Assembly (NCBI GenBank): GCA_025362325.1
Contig: JANYGO010000040.1
Coordinates: forward strand, 1-61,533
From: Cyanobacteriota bacterium
GTDB taxonomy: Bacteria; Cyanobacteriota; Cyanobacteriia; Cyanobacteriales; Microcoleaceae
Reading direction: 5' to 3'
Length of the DNA: 61,533 nucleotides
How positions within the stretch are numbered: the first letter of the stretch is position 1; every line of letters begins with the position of its first letter. The translations under genes and the position numbers were made by a program. Shown here piece after piece: positions 15,971 through 24,718 of the stretch. Under the pieces are notes generated by a model. It was not told where the DNA came from. It worked only from the letters and a program-made list of their open reading frames with translations, and did no database searches.

Positions 15971-16573
15971 ATGGCCTATAGCGATTTCACATTACGGAAA
16001 GTCAAACAAGACTTTGGACTGACGACAGTTGAAGGCGGACGCTTTTTACCAGAAATCGAACCCATTGCGCCCAGTCCCATTTTAGCAGGTTTGTTAGAAG
16101 ACACAATTCCCTGGGCGATCGCAGTAGGCACAGAAAAAGCCAAATCCGAAGTAATTATCGCCCCCGCACTTTTAGAAGTAAAACGCCTGCTAAACCGCCA
16201 AGTCAGCGTATTTTCCGGCACGAATTTTACAGTCGATATCGCGGCGGGATTGAATGGAGTTTGCGATTTTTTAATTAGCCGCTCTCCCGAACAATTTGAA
16301 ATCGAAGCACCCGCGGTTATGCTGGTAGAAGCCAAGCGAGATAACATTAACAGCGGTTTGGGGCAGTGCATTGCCGAAATGGTTGCTGCTCAAAGATTTA
16401 ACGAAACTAACAATAACTCAATTTCGACTATTTACGGTTCAGTAACCAGCGGTACTGCTTGGCGATTTCTCAAATTGGAAGGGCAAACCGTTACTATTGA
16501 TGTCAGAGATTATCCATTTCCACCTGTCGAGGTAATTTTGGGGATGCTTGTCTGGATGGTGCAAAATGGTTGA
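15971..16573 (+). CDS. Hypothetical protein with PD-(D/E)XK nuclease-like core (copy 2)
   Basis: 200 residues from the ATG at 15971, chosen because MAYSDFTLRKVKQDFGLTTV aligns with the start of its divergent paralogue; the frame is open upstream to 15878. It carries the same candidate residues: SEVIIAPALLEVK, GVCDFLISRSP and VMLVEAKR. The paralogues share the ends GMLVWMV and the block GQC-AEMVAAQ-FNE. The 92-base spacer between the two genes should hold both promoters. Function is unknown; restriction- or defence-like is only an inference from fold. Confidence 0.7.
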   Translation: MAYSDFTLRKVKQDFGLTTVEGGRFLPEIEPIAPSPILAGLLEDTIPWAIAVGTEKAKSEVIIAPALLEVKRLLNRQVSVFSGTNFTVDIAAGLNGVCDFLISRSPEQFEIEAPAVMLVEAKRDNINSGLGQCIAEMVAAQRFNETNNNSISTIYGSVTSGTAWRFLKLEGQTVTIDVRDYPFPPVEVILGMLVWMVQNG

Positions 16574-17289
16574 CATTATCTGCGGTTAGTCATTTATACT
16601 AAAATTAGACTTGCATTGCATTCATTTCCTTTCCTCTCTGAAAATTATCTGCGTTGATCTGCGCTTATCTGCCTTACATCTGCGGTTGACCGGCTCTATC
16701 AAAGATTTCTGCAATAAGTCTACGATAGCGGAAAATAAGTCATAGCCCGATTAATTTTTTATTTAATTAAATTAAAAAAAATCGCCTTTTTTTTAGGGTT
16801 AAAAGCTTGACTCTGAGCATTCTTTAAGGTATTATTAGATAATGGGAGTGGTGGCAAAATTAATTTCACTGTCACCACTCCCATTATTTAAAATATACCC
16901 TAAAAGTCAAACAAAATCAATAGGTAATACTTCCTTTTTTAGGGCGAATTTTTTAACAAGATTGAAGGAAACCGGGTTTCTTCAACAATACCTCGATCGG
17001 AACATCTTAGCGCCAGCTTTTATATGAGTGCGACCCCGATAACTCGAAGCTATATCTAGGCTTGACTGTGTACAGCCTTAAAAAATACCTTAGACGAGCA
17101 ATTGCACTCACTCGCTCTCAATTCCTGAAATTATCTGCGTTGCATCGTCGGTTGCATCAGCCTGCAATCTGCGGTTTCTGTATCAGTCAAAGACTTATGC
17201 AATTCAAGTCTCTTTTACTCTTCGTCAGATCCTCCCTCTACAAACAGTGTCTCAATTACCGATTACCGATTACCACATATCCACACATC
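16574..17289. other. Long spacer without a gene; contains a strong hairpin
   Basis: No supportable coding frame. At 16611-16700 there are ATCTGCG(T/C)T-type repeats also seen near 150 and 32800. A perfect stem TAATGGGAGTGGTG (16840-16853) with CACCACTCCCATTA (16873-16886) stands out. Near 16968 an AAACCGGGTTTCTTCAA segment resembles one half of the hairpin at 56555. The remainder is AT-rich. Confidence 0.6.
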
Positions 17290-17480
17290 AAAAAAAATAG
17301 GCTAGCCATATTTCACAGCGCCTATCTTAATCAATTTTATGATGGTTCACCGCAACGCCGTCTTACCTCAGCTTTTGACCTGGTATTTTACCAGGTGGGC
17401 ACCGTTGGCTCGGACTTAAAGTTTCTGGGTACAAGCCCAGTTTACTGCTGTCCAAACATCTTGATTCCCGAGAGTTAAGA
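17290..17480 (-). ncRNA. Structured small RNA candidate downstream of purK, possibly 6S RNA
   Basis: On the minus strand this segment folds into a rod. AATCAA and GATG (17466-17457) face CATC and TTGATT (17344-17329); CCG...CAACG faces CGTTG-CGG in the middle; a perfect hairpin ACCTGG-TAAAAT-ACCAGGT (about 17395-17377) caps it; CTGGG-CCCAG forms a side stem. It ends in a Rho-independent terminator, ATAGGC...GCCTAT then eight T (17325-17290). No coding frame fits. As I recall, the cyanobacterial 6S RNA gene (ssaA) lies beside purK, and size and shape fit. I could not run Rfam, so the identity is tentative. Confidence 0.5.
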
Positions 17481-17580
17481 GTTATAGATCAAAAAAACAT
17501 TATTGGCAGTCACCAACGTCGCAGTAGAACCTTTATTTAATATATACCAACTAACCAGATTTTGGCAAGCTTCGAGCAAT

Positions 17581-18771
17581 TTAACTTGCATACCAGATGG
17601 ATTCTACGGTTTGAGCGATCGCCTGTGCACGGGCGATCCGCCCCTGAGCCACCGCTTCCTCACCAAGCAAAACAGTAACGTGACCGAGTTTGCGGCCGGG
17701 ACGCGATACTTTCTTACCATACCAATGTACAAATGCACCCTCGATTTGTGCCAGTTGTTGGCGCTTCTCTAAATAATCGGACTCGGCAGACTCGTAGCCT
17801 AGCAAATTTACCATCACAGCGCCTGCACATTTGAGCTCGCAATTGCCTAAAGGCAGTTGACAAACCGCGCGCAAATGCTGTTCAAATTGTGAAGTTTCGC
17901 AAGCATCGATGGTAAAATGTCCTGAGTTGTGGGTGCGGGGGGCAATTTCATTGACTAACAGCTTATTATCGGCGGTTAAAAATAATTCAATGCCGAATAT
18001 GCCGACAGCTTCTAAGCTGTTGAGGAGAGTATGGGCGATCGCACAAGCTGCGGTTTTGACATCTAAACTAATATCGGCGGGTGCAATCACCAGGCGGCAA
18101 ACCTGATGAAGCTGTTGAGTTTCCACGATCGGGTAAATCGCAATTTCCCCAGTTGGCGATCGAGCCGCAATCACTGCCAACTCGCGATCGAACGGCACCA
18201 ACTCTTCCACCAGCAAAGACTGGCCTGCTAACTTAGCACTAATTGACTCAAAACTCTCGCGATCCTTGACAATAAAAGTACCTTGGCCGTCATAACCGTG
18301 GCGGCGAACTTTGACGACAAACGGAAAGTCGATCGGCAAATCCGCGCTGCAATCCCATGTCCAAAACCTCGGAGTTGGCAAACCCAAACCTTTTAAATAA
18401 CAGCGCTGCACGTACTTATCCAACAACGGAGAAAGCGACGACAAACTCGGCTGAAATAACACACCTTGCTGTTCTAGCGATCGCAAACCATCCAAATCCA
18501 CAAACTCATTTTCAAAAGTAATAACATCGCAGCCATCCGCCAATTGAGCCGTAGCCAAAACATCATCAACAGCAGCCAAAACAGCACCAGCAGCAACAGA
18601 AACAGCCGGGTCAGTAGCATGAGGAGTTTGCACTACCAATTCAATACCCAGCGCGCTAGCAGCATCCCCCATCATCGAAGCTAGCTGGCCGCCGCCGACA
18701 ACGCCCACCCGCTTAAATTTTGCAGACGAACTCGCAGCGGTTTGATTTGATTTCATGTGAGTAAAATTCAT
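17581..18771 (-). CDS. purK: 5-(carboxyamino)imidazole ribonucleotide synthase
   Basis: 396 residues. PurK uses ATP and bicarbonate to carboxylate AIR to N5-CAIR in purine synthesis. The dinucleotide-like N-terminus VGVVGGGQLASMMGDAA, the DVITFENEFVDLDGL segment, the ATP-grasp motifs VVKVRRHGYDGQGTFIV and FGIELFLT, and the NEIAPRTHNSGHFTIDAC block are all diagnostic. The start at 18771 gives an extension of about 21 residues before the conserved KRVGVVGGG; a start at the internal Met at 18756 is possible. purD lies about 320 bases away, divergently oriented. Confidence 0.96.
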   Translation of the reverse strand: MNFTHMKSNQTAASSSAKFKRVGVVGGGQLASMMGDAASALGIELVVQTPHATDPAVSVAAGAVLAAVDDVLATAQLADGCDVITFENEFVDLDGLRSLEQQGVLFQPSLSSLSPLLDKYVQRCYLKGLGLPTPRFWTWDCSADLPIDFPFVVKVRRHGYDGQGTFIVKDRESFESISAKLAGQSLLVEELVPFDRELAVIAARSPTGEIAIYPIVETQQLHQVCRLVIAPADISLDVKTAACAIAHTLLNSLEAVGIFGIELFLTADNKLLVNEIAPRTHNSGHFTIDACETSQFEQHLRAVCQLPLGNCELKCAGAVMVNLLGYESAESDYLEKRQQLAQIEGAFVHWYGKKVSRPGRKLGHVTVLLGEEAVAQGRIARAQAIAQTVESIWYAS

Positions 18772-18840
18772 GGTGTCAACTTTCCTATTTTATCGCGATT
18801 TGTCCCCCGATGAATTACATTAATTGAACAGTTAAAAGCC

Positions 18841-19060
18841 AGAAAAGAGTTTTAATTGCATGATTTTTTCGAGGCAGAACCTAGAAAAAATGGGCGGCGA
18901 AAGTCTTTAATTATTGCACGAACCCAGCAGTAGGGAAACAGGGGTTGAGCCGCAGCCCTCCAGAAAAGTGCCACATCTAGCAATTCCGTAGCGCCAAGCA
19001 TGGCATAATTGACAGCACTGCAAAAAGCAGAGAGACGGGTAAAAACACTGAAAATCAGAC
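18841..19060 (-). ncRNA. Possible structured RNA in the purK-purD spacer
   Basis: The divergent spacer 18772-19093 has no credible gene. It holds a GC-richer block with complementary pieces: GCAC near 18963 with GTGC near 18918, AACCC near 18945 with GGGTT near 18922, and TTTTTTC with GAAAAAA around 18869-18891. A minus-strand frame crosses it but has no family resemblance. Because an RNA gene is expected near purK, this is the weaker of two candidates. It may instead be the purD leader. Confidence 0.25.
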
Positions 19061-19093
19061 ATTCAGGGAACAAAAGTTATAGGTGAGGATACT

Positions 19094-20377
19094 GTGAAAG
19101 TTTTGGTTGTGGGGAATGGAGGTCGCGAGCACGCGATCGCAAAAAAACTGCTAGAATCTACGCGGATTAAACAAGTATTCTGCGTACCGGGCAACGGCGG
19201 CACAGCTACCACCAAAGGCTGTCAAAATCTGTCGCTCAACATCGACGACTTCCAAGGCATCGAACGCTTTGTGATGGTCAACAACATCGGATTAGTGATA
19301 GTCGGCCCGGAATTGCCCCTATCGCTAGGCATCGTTGACTACTTCCAGCAGCGAAAACTGATGATTTTTGGCCCCACCAAAGCCGGTGCCCAAATTGAAT
19401 CGAGCAAATCCTGGGCCAAAGAATTAATGCTCTCTTCAGGCATCCCAACACCGAAAGCTGCCGTATTTACAAACGCAGAAGCAGGCAAAGCCTACGTTGT
19501 GGAGCAAGGAGCCCCAATCGTCATCAAAGCAGACGGACTCGCCTCAGGCAAAGGAGTCACCGTTGCCACCACCGTCAAAATGGCTCACAGCGCCATCAAT
19601 ACCATTTTCCGAGGCGAATTCGGCACCGACAACATCCGAGTCGTCGTTGAAGAATATGTAACGGGTCAAGAAGTCTCGATTCTCGCCCTCACCGACGGTA
19701 TCACAGTAGAACCGCTGCTGCCGGCCCAAGACCACAAAGCGATCGGCGAAGGCGACAAGGGAGCCAACACCGGCGGTATGGGAGCCTACGCCCCAGCGCC
19801 AATTGTCACCCCGGAACTCATGGAAAGAATTCAAGCGGAAATTCTCGAACCTACCCTCGCAGCGCTGCAAAAACGTAACATCGACTATCGGGGCGTCCTC
19901 TACGCAGGTTTAATGATTACGCCGGAAGGAGAACCCAAAGTCTTAGAATTCAACTGTCGCTTCGGAGATCCCGAAACTCAAGCGGTTTTGTCCCTCTTGG
20001 AAACTCCCCTAGAAGATTTGGTGCTCGCTTGCTGTCAGCAGCGTCTCGGTGAATATTCCAACATTCGCTGGAAGTCGGGGGCTTCTGTGTGCGTAGTTTT
20101 GGCTTCTGGCGGCTATCCTGGAAGTTACCAAAAAGGCAAAGTTATTACAGGTATCGAGGAAGCCGAAGCCAAAGGTGCAGAAGTGTTTCACGCGGGCACG
20201 CAGTTGAAGCAGCAGCAGTTAGTGAGCGACGGCGGCCGCGTTTTGGGTGTGACTGCGACGGGGGAAACTTTGGAACAAGCTATTTCCAAAGCTTATGCAG
20301 CAGTTGATTGCATCCAATTTGAAGGGGTCTACTGTCGCCGCGACATCGGCCGCCGAGCACTGGGCGAAAAAAATTAG
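19094..20377 (+). CDS. purD: Phosphoribosylamine-glycine ligase (GAR synthetase)
   Basis: 427 residues, normal length. The enzyme joins 5-phosphoribosylamine and glycine using ATP, the second step of purine synthesis. Visible marks are the N-terminus KVLVVGNGGREHAIAKKLL, VVIGPELPL-type segment (LVIVGPELPL), the ATP-grasp VIKADGLASGKGVTVA, the GDKGANTGGMGAYAP block and LEFNCRFGDPETQAVL. The start is a GTG at 19094 with AGGTGAGG upstream. It is followed on the same strand by nblS after a repeat-filled spacer; I recall this gene order from other cyanobacteria. Confidence 0.97.
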   Translation: MKVLVVGNGGREHAIAKKLLESTRIKQVFCVPGNGGTATTKGCQNLSLNIDDFQGIERFVMVNNIGLVIVGPELPLSLGIVDYFQQRKLMIFGPTKAGAQIESSKSWAKELMLSSGIPTPKAAVFTNAEAGKAYVVEQGAPIVIKADGLASGKGVTVATTVKMAHSAINTIFRGEFGTDNIRVVVEEYVTGQEVSILALTDGITVEPLLPAQDHKAIGEGDKGANTGGMGAYAPAPIVTPELMERIQAEILEPTLAALQKRNIDYRGVLYAGLMITPEGEPKVLEFNCRFGDPETQAVLSLLETPLEDLVLACCQQRLGEYSNIRWKSGASVCVVLASGGYPGSYQKGKVITGIEEAEAKGAEVFHAGTQLKQQQLVSDGGRVLGVTATGETLEQAISKAYAAVDCIQFEGVYCRRDIGRRALGEKN

Positions 20378-20756
20378 GAATTGCCACAGCGATCGCCATC
20401 CGCCAGCTTTCGCAATCTCAAAGTAGAAGTGTAACAATGAAGTTTGGCACATCTGCGGTGGCGGTAGCGGACAAGTCGCAGCAGAAAATCCGATCAACCA
20501 CAAACTCAATTAAGTAAATCCACTTAATTAAACGTAAAATATCGATCGCTAAAAAGATTGCTGTGTATATCTTCTTTACTTTTACCTCCTTGCCCGATCG
20601 CTAATGACCAATGACCAATGACCAATGACGGAAAGCGAGCGGGGACGCTCGCACTACCAATGCCCAATGCCCTGTTTGGCCCATGCCCCATGACCTGTTT
20701 GGCCAATGCCCAATGACTTAATCTTGCTTTTAATATTGAACTGGTGAACTGGTGAA
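20378..20756. repeat. purD-nblS spacer with ATGACCA/ATGCCCA heptamers
   Basis: No gene. From 20599 to about 20714 the spacer is made of AATGACC and CCAATGC/CCATGCC units interrupted by GGAAAGCGAGCGGGGACGCTCGCAC-like text containing a GAGCG...CGCTC stem. Just before the nblS start, GAACTGGTGAACTGGTGAA is itself a short direct repeat covering the ribosome-site region. Confidence 0.7.
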
Positions 20757-22922
20757 ATGCTGGCCATACTAAACAAAATCGGAGAAATTATTGCCCGCTG
20801 GTGGTCGGATTTTACCCTCCAGACCCGCCTGATGGCCGGTGCTACCCTCGTAGTTTCGTTAATTATGAGCGGCCTGACTTTCTGGGCCGTGAATACTATC
20901 CAGCAAGACGCCCGACTTAACGATACTCGCTACGGCCGCGACCTCGGCCTGTTGTTGGCGGCAAATGTGGCGCCGCTGATTGCGAAAAACGATCGCTCTG
21001 AAGTCGCCCGTTTTTCCCGACAATTTTACAGCAGCACCTCCAGCGTCCGCTATATGCTGTACGCCGACGAAGGAGGAGATATTTTCCTGGGGATACCTTT
21101 CTCCGAATCCGAGGTGCGTACTTCCCTGACACTGCGCCGCCAAATTAAACTCCCGGATAATTTTATCGCCGACATTGAGGCGAGAAATTTGACTTCTGTG
21201 CCTTTGGTGCGACAGCACTTGACGCCCGATGGAGAAGTTACTGACGTATTTGTGCCACTAATTCACGAAGACAAATATTTGGGAGTTTTGGCGATCGGCA
21301 TTAACCCAAATCCCGCAGCAGTGATCTCTTCAAATCTGACTAGGGATGTCACTTTAGCAGTATTTGTCACCATTTGGGTGATGGTTATTTTGGGCGCTGT
21401 ATTTAATGCCCTGACAATTACTTACCCCATCAAACAATTAGTCTTTGGGGTCAAAAATATCGCGGGCGGAAATTTTAAGCAGCGAGTTGACCTGCCTTTA
21501 GGGGGAGAATTGGGCGAATTAATCGGCAGTTTTAACGAGATGGCCCAGAAACTCGAAAGTTATGAAGAACAAAATATTGAAGAGTTGACAGCCGAAAAAG
21601 CGAAGTTAGAAACTTTGGTTTCAACTATTGCTGACGGAGCTCTGTTGCTGGACGCAAATTTACAGGTGATGTTAGTCAACCCCACGGGCCAACGGATTTT
21701 TGGTTGGGAAGGTAAAAATGCGATAGGAGTCAACCTCCTGCAGATTTTACCTGCGGAAGTGCAGCGGGATTTAGCAAGACCGCTGCAAGAAATAGCAGCA
21801 GGCGATCGCGAAGGCGGCGAATTTCGCATTTCTCTAAGCGAACCAGTCAACCGCACAATTCGGATTCTGCTAACTACCGTGATTCTCCACAAAGCCCCAG
21901 GCGCCGAACCGCTGTGCAAAAGCTGCGTCCGCGACGAGGAAAATACCTGTACCGAGTCGCAACGCCCGATCGCGATCGAGTGTACTTTCTACGAGCAAAC
22001 CTCGAAGCATCAAGGTTCCGGACAGTACCGCGAAAGTCTCAAAGGCATTGCAATGACAGTACAAGACATCACTCGCGAAGTAGAACTAAATGAGGCTAAA
22101 AGCAATTTTATCAGCAATGTTTCTCACGAATTGAGAACGCCTTTATTTAATATCAAATCTTTTATCGAGACTCTCCAGGAGTACGGAGAAGACCTGCAAG
22201 AAAGCGAGCGCCGGGAATTCCTAGAAATTGCCAATCGAGAAACCGATCGCCTCACCCGTTTAGTCAACGACGTGCTAGACTTGTCGCGCCTGGAATCCTG
22301 CCGAATTTATCAATTAGACGCGGTTGACCTGCCGCAAGCAGTAGAACAAACCCTGCGGACTTATCAGTTAAATGCCAAGGATAAAGGCATCCAATTAGAG
22401 CAAGACGTTGACCCATATTTGCCGCCCGCTTTGGGTCATTACGACTTACTGCTGCAAGTATTCGGGAATTTAGTAGGAAACGCCTTAAAATTCACGGAGT
22501 CCGGCGGCAAGGTGGCAATTCGAGCGTATTTGCTAGAGTCGCAGGCGCCCGCCCGCTTTGAAGGGGTTTCCGGGAACCACAACTTGTCACCGAATTCCAG
22601 CCATTTTCCGGTAGTGCGGATCGAAATTTCTGATACTGGGATTGGCATAGATCCCGAAGACCAGCAAGCAATTTTTGAGCGCTTTTTCCGAGTAGAAAAC
22701 CGAGTTCACACTCTGGAAGGAACGGGATTAGGTCTCTCTATTGTCAGAAACATTATTGACAAGCACCACACTAAAATCAACATAGTTAGCGAAGTTAATG
22801 TGGGTACGACTTTCTGGTTTGACTTACCAGTTTATCAGCCCAAACAAGCACTAGAGATGGAAAATGCTTGGCCAGTGGAAGCAAAGGTGGAAAGTGAAAC
22901 AATTTCGAGTCATGTTAACTAA
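20757..22922 (+). CDS. nblS: Sensor histidine kinase NblS (Hik33/DspA type)
   Basis: 721 residues. Order: transmembrane helix 1 (about 24-48), an extracytoplasmic sensor domain (about 50-195), helix 2 (about 197-222), HAMP (about 222-275), PAS (about 285-380), a linker, HisKA with the phospho-acceptor in SNVSHELRTPLFN (His457), and HATPase with NLVGNALKF, DTGIGID and GTGLGLSIV. This architecture and the N-terminus match NblS/Hik33, the essential cyanobacterial kinase governing responses to high light, cold and nutrient stress. The linker holds four cysteines (C387, C390, C398, C409), spaced CxxC-x7-C-x10-C, which may bind metal or sense redox. The partner regulator is not in the window. Confidence 0.93.
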   Translation: MLAILNKIGEIIARWWSDFTLQTRLMAGATLVVSLIMSGLTFWAVNTIQQDARLNDTRYGRDLGLLLAANVAPLIAKNDRSEVARFSRQFYSSTSSVRYMLYADEGGDIFLGIPFSESEVRTSLTLRRQIKLPDNFIADIEARNLTSVPLVRQHLTPDGEVTDVFVPLIHEDKYLGVLAIGINPNPAAVISSNLTRDVTLAVFVTIWVMVILGAVFNALTITYPIKQLVFGVKNIAGGNFKQRVDLPLGGELGELIGSFNEMAQKLESYEEQNIEELTAEKAKLETLVSTIADGALLLDANLQVMLVNPTGQRIFGWEGKNAIGVNLLQILPAEVQRDLARPLQEIAAGDREGGEFRISLSEPVNRTIRILLTTVILHKAPGAEPLCKSCVRDEENTCTESQRPIAIECTFYEQTSKHQGSGQYRESLKGIAMTVQDITREVELNEAKSNFISNVSHELRTPLFNIKSFIETLQEYGEDLQESERREFLEIANRETDRLTRLVNDVLDLSRLESCRIYQLDAVDLPQAVEQTLRTYQLNAKDKGIQLEQDVDPYLPPALGHYDLLLQVFGNLVGNALKFTESGGKVAIRAYLLESQAPARFEGVSGNHNLSPNSSHFPVVRIEISDTGIGIDPEDQQAIFERFFRVENRVHTLEGTGLGLSIVRNIIDKHHTKINIVSEVNVGTTFWFDLPVYQPKQALEMENAWPVEAKVESETISSHVN

Positions 22923-22935
22923 ACAGAACTTACGA

Positions 22936-23076
22936 GAAAGAATTCGTTTAAAGCCGGAACCCCTAAAGGCGAGAAATTAAAGGAAGACTATTCATTGCTT
23001 CAATCCTCTTCCAGGTCTAGGCGAGCTGTCGAGCGGTCAACTGTCGAGCGGTCAACTGTCAACTGAATGAAGCACA
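22936..23076. repeat. Dispersed repeat, copy 1
   Basis: This stretch matches 59637-59766. It shares GAAAGAATT, TTTAAAGCC, CTAAAGGCGAGAAATTAAA, then GACTATTCATTGCTTCAATC, and finally GTCAACTGTCAACTGAATGA after a variable middle. The TTTAAAGCC...CCTAAAGG part looks like an IS200/IS605-type end hairpin. It follows the nblS stop and is non-coding. The remaining spacer to 23323 shows only the hairpin listed next. Confidence 0.75.
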
Positions 23077-23098
23077 GCCTTCCACATCTAGCCTATTG

Positions 23099-23126
23099 TA
23101 GGAGCAATCTCCCGTGGTTGCTCCTA
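23099..23126. terminator. Hairpin downstream of nblS
   Basis: TAGGAGCAA (23099-23107) pairs with TTGCTCCTA (23118-23126) across a short loop. It has no clear T run, so termination is uncertain, and a palindromic repeat unit is equally possible. Confidence 0.4.
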
Positions 23127-23323
23127 TTCATAGGAACGTTGCCTAAGTTCTAGTAAATTAACCAAATTCAAATTTTCCCAGGTCTTGCCGTTAGCGAAGC
23201 CCTCGCAGAGGATCGCACTGTCCGATCCCAAGCTTATTCAGCTATCCTGGGAGTTCAGACCCGCACTCAAGGCGATCGCACTCAAGTCTCCCGATCGCTC
23301 TGCCTGAAAAAATACTGAAATCA

Positions 23324-24679
23324 TCAGTGTTGATTATCCTTAGCTGTCATATCTAAGCTCAATTTTACCGATAAAACTACATACCAACACCAATAAGTAC
23401 CAATCCCCAATAATCCCCCCTCAGTCAAATTAGTCATTAGCATAAATGTTAATAGATACAAAGGCAAAGCTGACTCGGGAAAACTTTCTTTAATCAAATA
23501 CTTTATACCTCTAAATATATTATTGAAAAGTGACAAAAAAAACAACAACAATCCGCCCCAACCCAGTTCGCAAAGTATATCAATAAAACCATTGTGGGAG
23601 TGTGGTGGTACAAAACCAGATTTAACATCTATAATTCCGTAAGCTGGGTCTTCTAAGCCCCGCCAAGATTGCCAAAATCCTGATATTCCATAACCAAATA
23701 TAGGACTCTCATGATTAATCCTATCAATAATTAAAGGCCAAAAGTTTGTCCGACCCGTTAAAGTCATATCTTTTTTTAAACCATCCACAACAATAGCCTC
23801 TAAATTATTTAACACCAGAATACCAATACATATACTCCCCACCAAAAACAAGAGAAAGCAGAGAAAAGCCCATTTTACAGGTAATCTTTTTAAGACCGAC
23901 AAATAAATCCAAAAACTGATTAATATCGCAGTCAGAATTCTACTAGCACCGCTACAACCTTTTTGCAATCCTATTAAAGCTATGAGAGTTATAAATAATG
24001 AAAAATATCTATATTTCTTTTCCTTAACCGCATATAAAATCCATAAAGAAGCAGTGTTAGCCATTTGAAAAGAAAAAGGATTTTTATGGCTCAAAATTCC
24101 CGTCCAGCAGCCGTCTGACGAGGGATTTTTTTGGACTACTCCCCAGACAGCTAATAAAGCACTAAGCCATCTCAACAACCCATAAATTTCTACCCAACTA
24201 TATTGTTTTCCTACATAGATAGAAACCAGCGTGATTCCCCAGAGGGTCAAAACAGCCCGAAAACTATGTTCGGGAGTTTGTGACCACAAGGGAGATAAAG
24301 TCATCATCAACAAAAACAAACAAAAAAAACAGTCTCCTATAATCCATTTTATAGCTACATTAACTAAATTTCTGGTCGTTTTACTTAACCGAGGAATTAA
24401 AATCAACATCATGCCGGAATAAATGGCAAGTTGACCGATAATAGTTGGCGCTGTAGTTTCTAAGTTCATGAAAATGCTAGGATGGAGTTTCTGAAAAATT
24501 GTGGGTGTGACTCCAGAGCTACTCGTGATAGTAAAGAAAAGTATGCCGACAAAAATTTTTTCTAATCTGGCAGCAAATTTGTGATGGCGGGCGACTAAAA
24601 TATAAACAGTCACAAAGGCGATCGCCACGACACACAAAAGCATAAAAGCAAACATCGGAACCCTTAAAATCTCTTTCAT
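23324..24679 (-). CDS. O-antigen ligase / Wzy-type polysaccharide membrane protein
   Basis: About 451 residues and roughly ten to twelve hydrophobic helices, for example MFAFMLLCVVAIAFVTVYIL at the N-terminus. A large loop near two-thirds carries GYGISGFWQSW and HSHNGFIDILCELG, the H-N-x-x-x-x-L-x-E-x-G pattern typical of O-antigen ligase and polymerase (Wzy_C/WaaL) proteins. These join or polymerise lipid-linked glycans at the periplasmic face. The frame is open to 24817, but the ATG at 24679 has GGAGG eight bases upstream, so I choose it. It is divergent from a decayed wza and lies near wzc, suggesting a capsule or slime locus. Confidence 0.85.
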   Translation of the reverse strand: MKEILRVPMFAFMLLCVVAIAFVTVYILVARHHKFAARLEKIFVGILFFTITSSSGVTPTIFQKLHPSIFMNLETTAPTIIGQLAIYSGMMLILIPRLSKTTRNLVNVAIKWIIGDCFFCLFLLMMTLSPLWSQTPEHSFRAVLTLWGITLVSIYVGKQYSWVEIYGLLRWLSALLAVWGVVQKNPSSDGCWTGILSHKNPFSFQMANTASLWILYAVKEKKYRYFSLFITLIALIGLQKGCSGASRILTAILISFWIYLSVLKRLPVKWAFLCFLLFLVGSICIGILVLNNLEAIVVDGLKKDMTLTGRTNFWPLIIDRINHESPIFGYGISGFWQSWRGLEDPAYGIIDVKSGFVPPHSHNGFIDILCELGWGGLLLFFLSLFNNIFRGIKYLIKESFPESALPLYLLTFMLMTNLTEGGLLGIGTYWCWYVVLSVKLSLDMTAKDNQH

Positions 24680-24718
24680 GGCTTTACCTCCAACCTCAAA
24701 TTTGTTACTACCTATGAA

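Noticed and set aside
17062..17772. Plus-strand frames downstream and inside the 3' part of purK.
   Set aside because: They cross the RNA candidate and purK on the opposite strand, with no ribosome site or recognisable domain.
18852..19073. A minus-strand frame of 73 codons upstream of purK.
   Set aside because: Composition looks random for a protein; the block fits a leader or RNA better.
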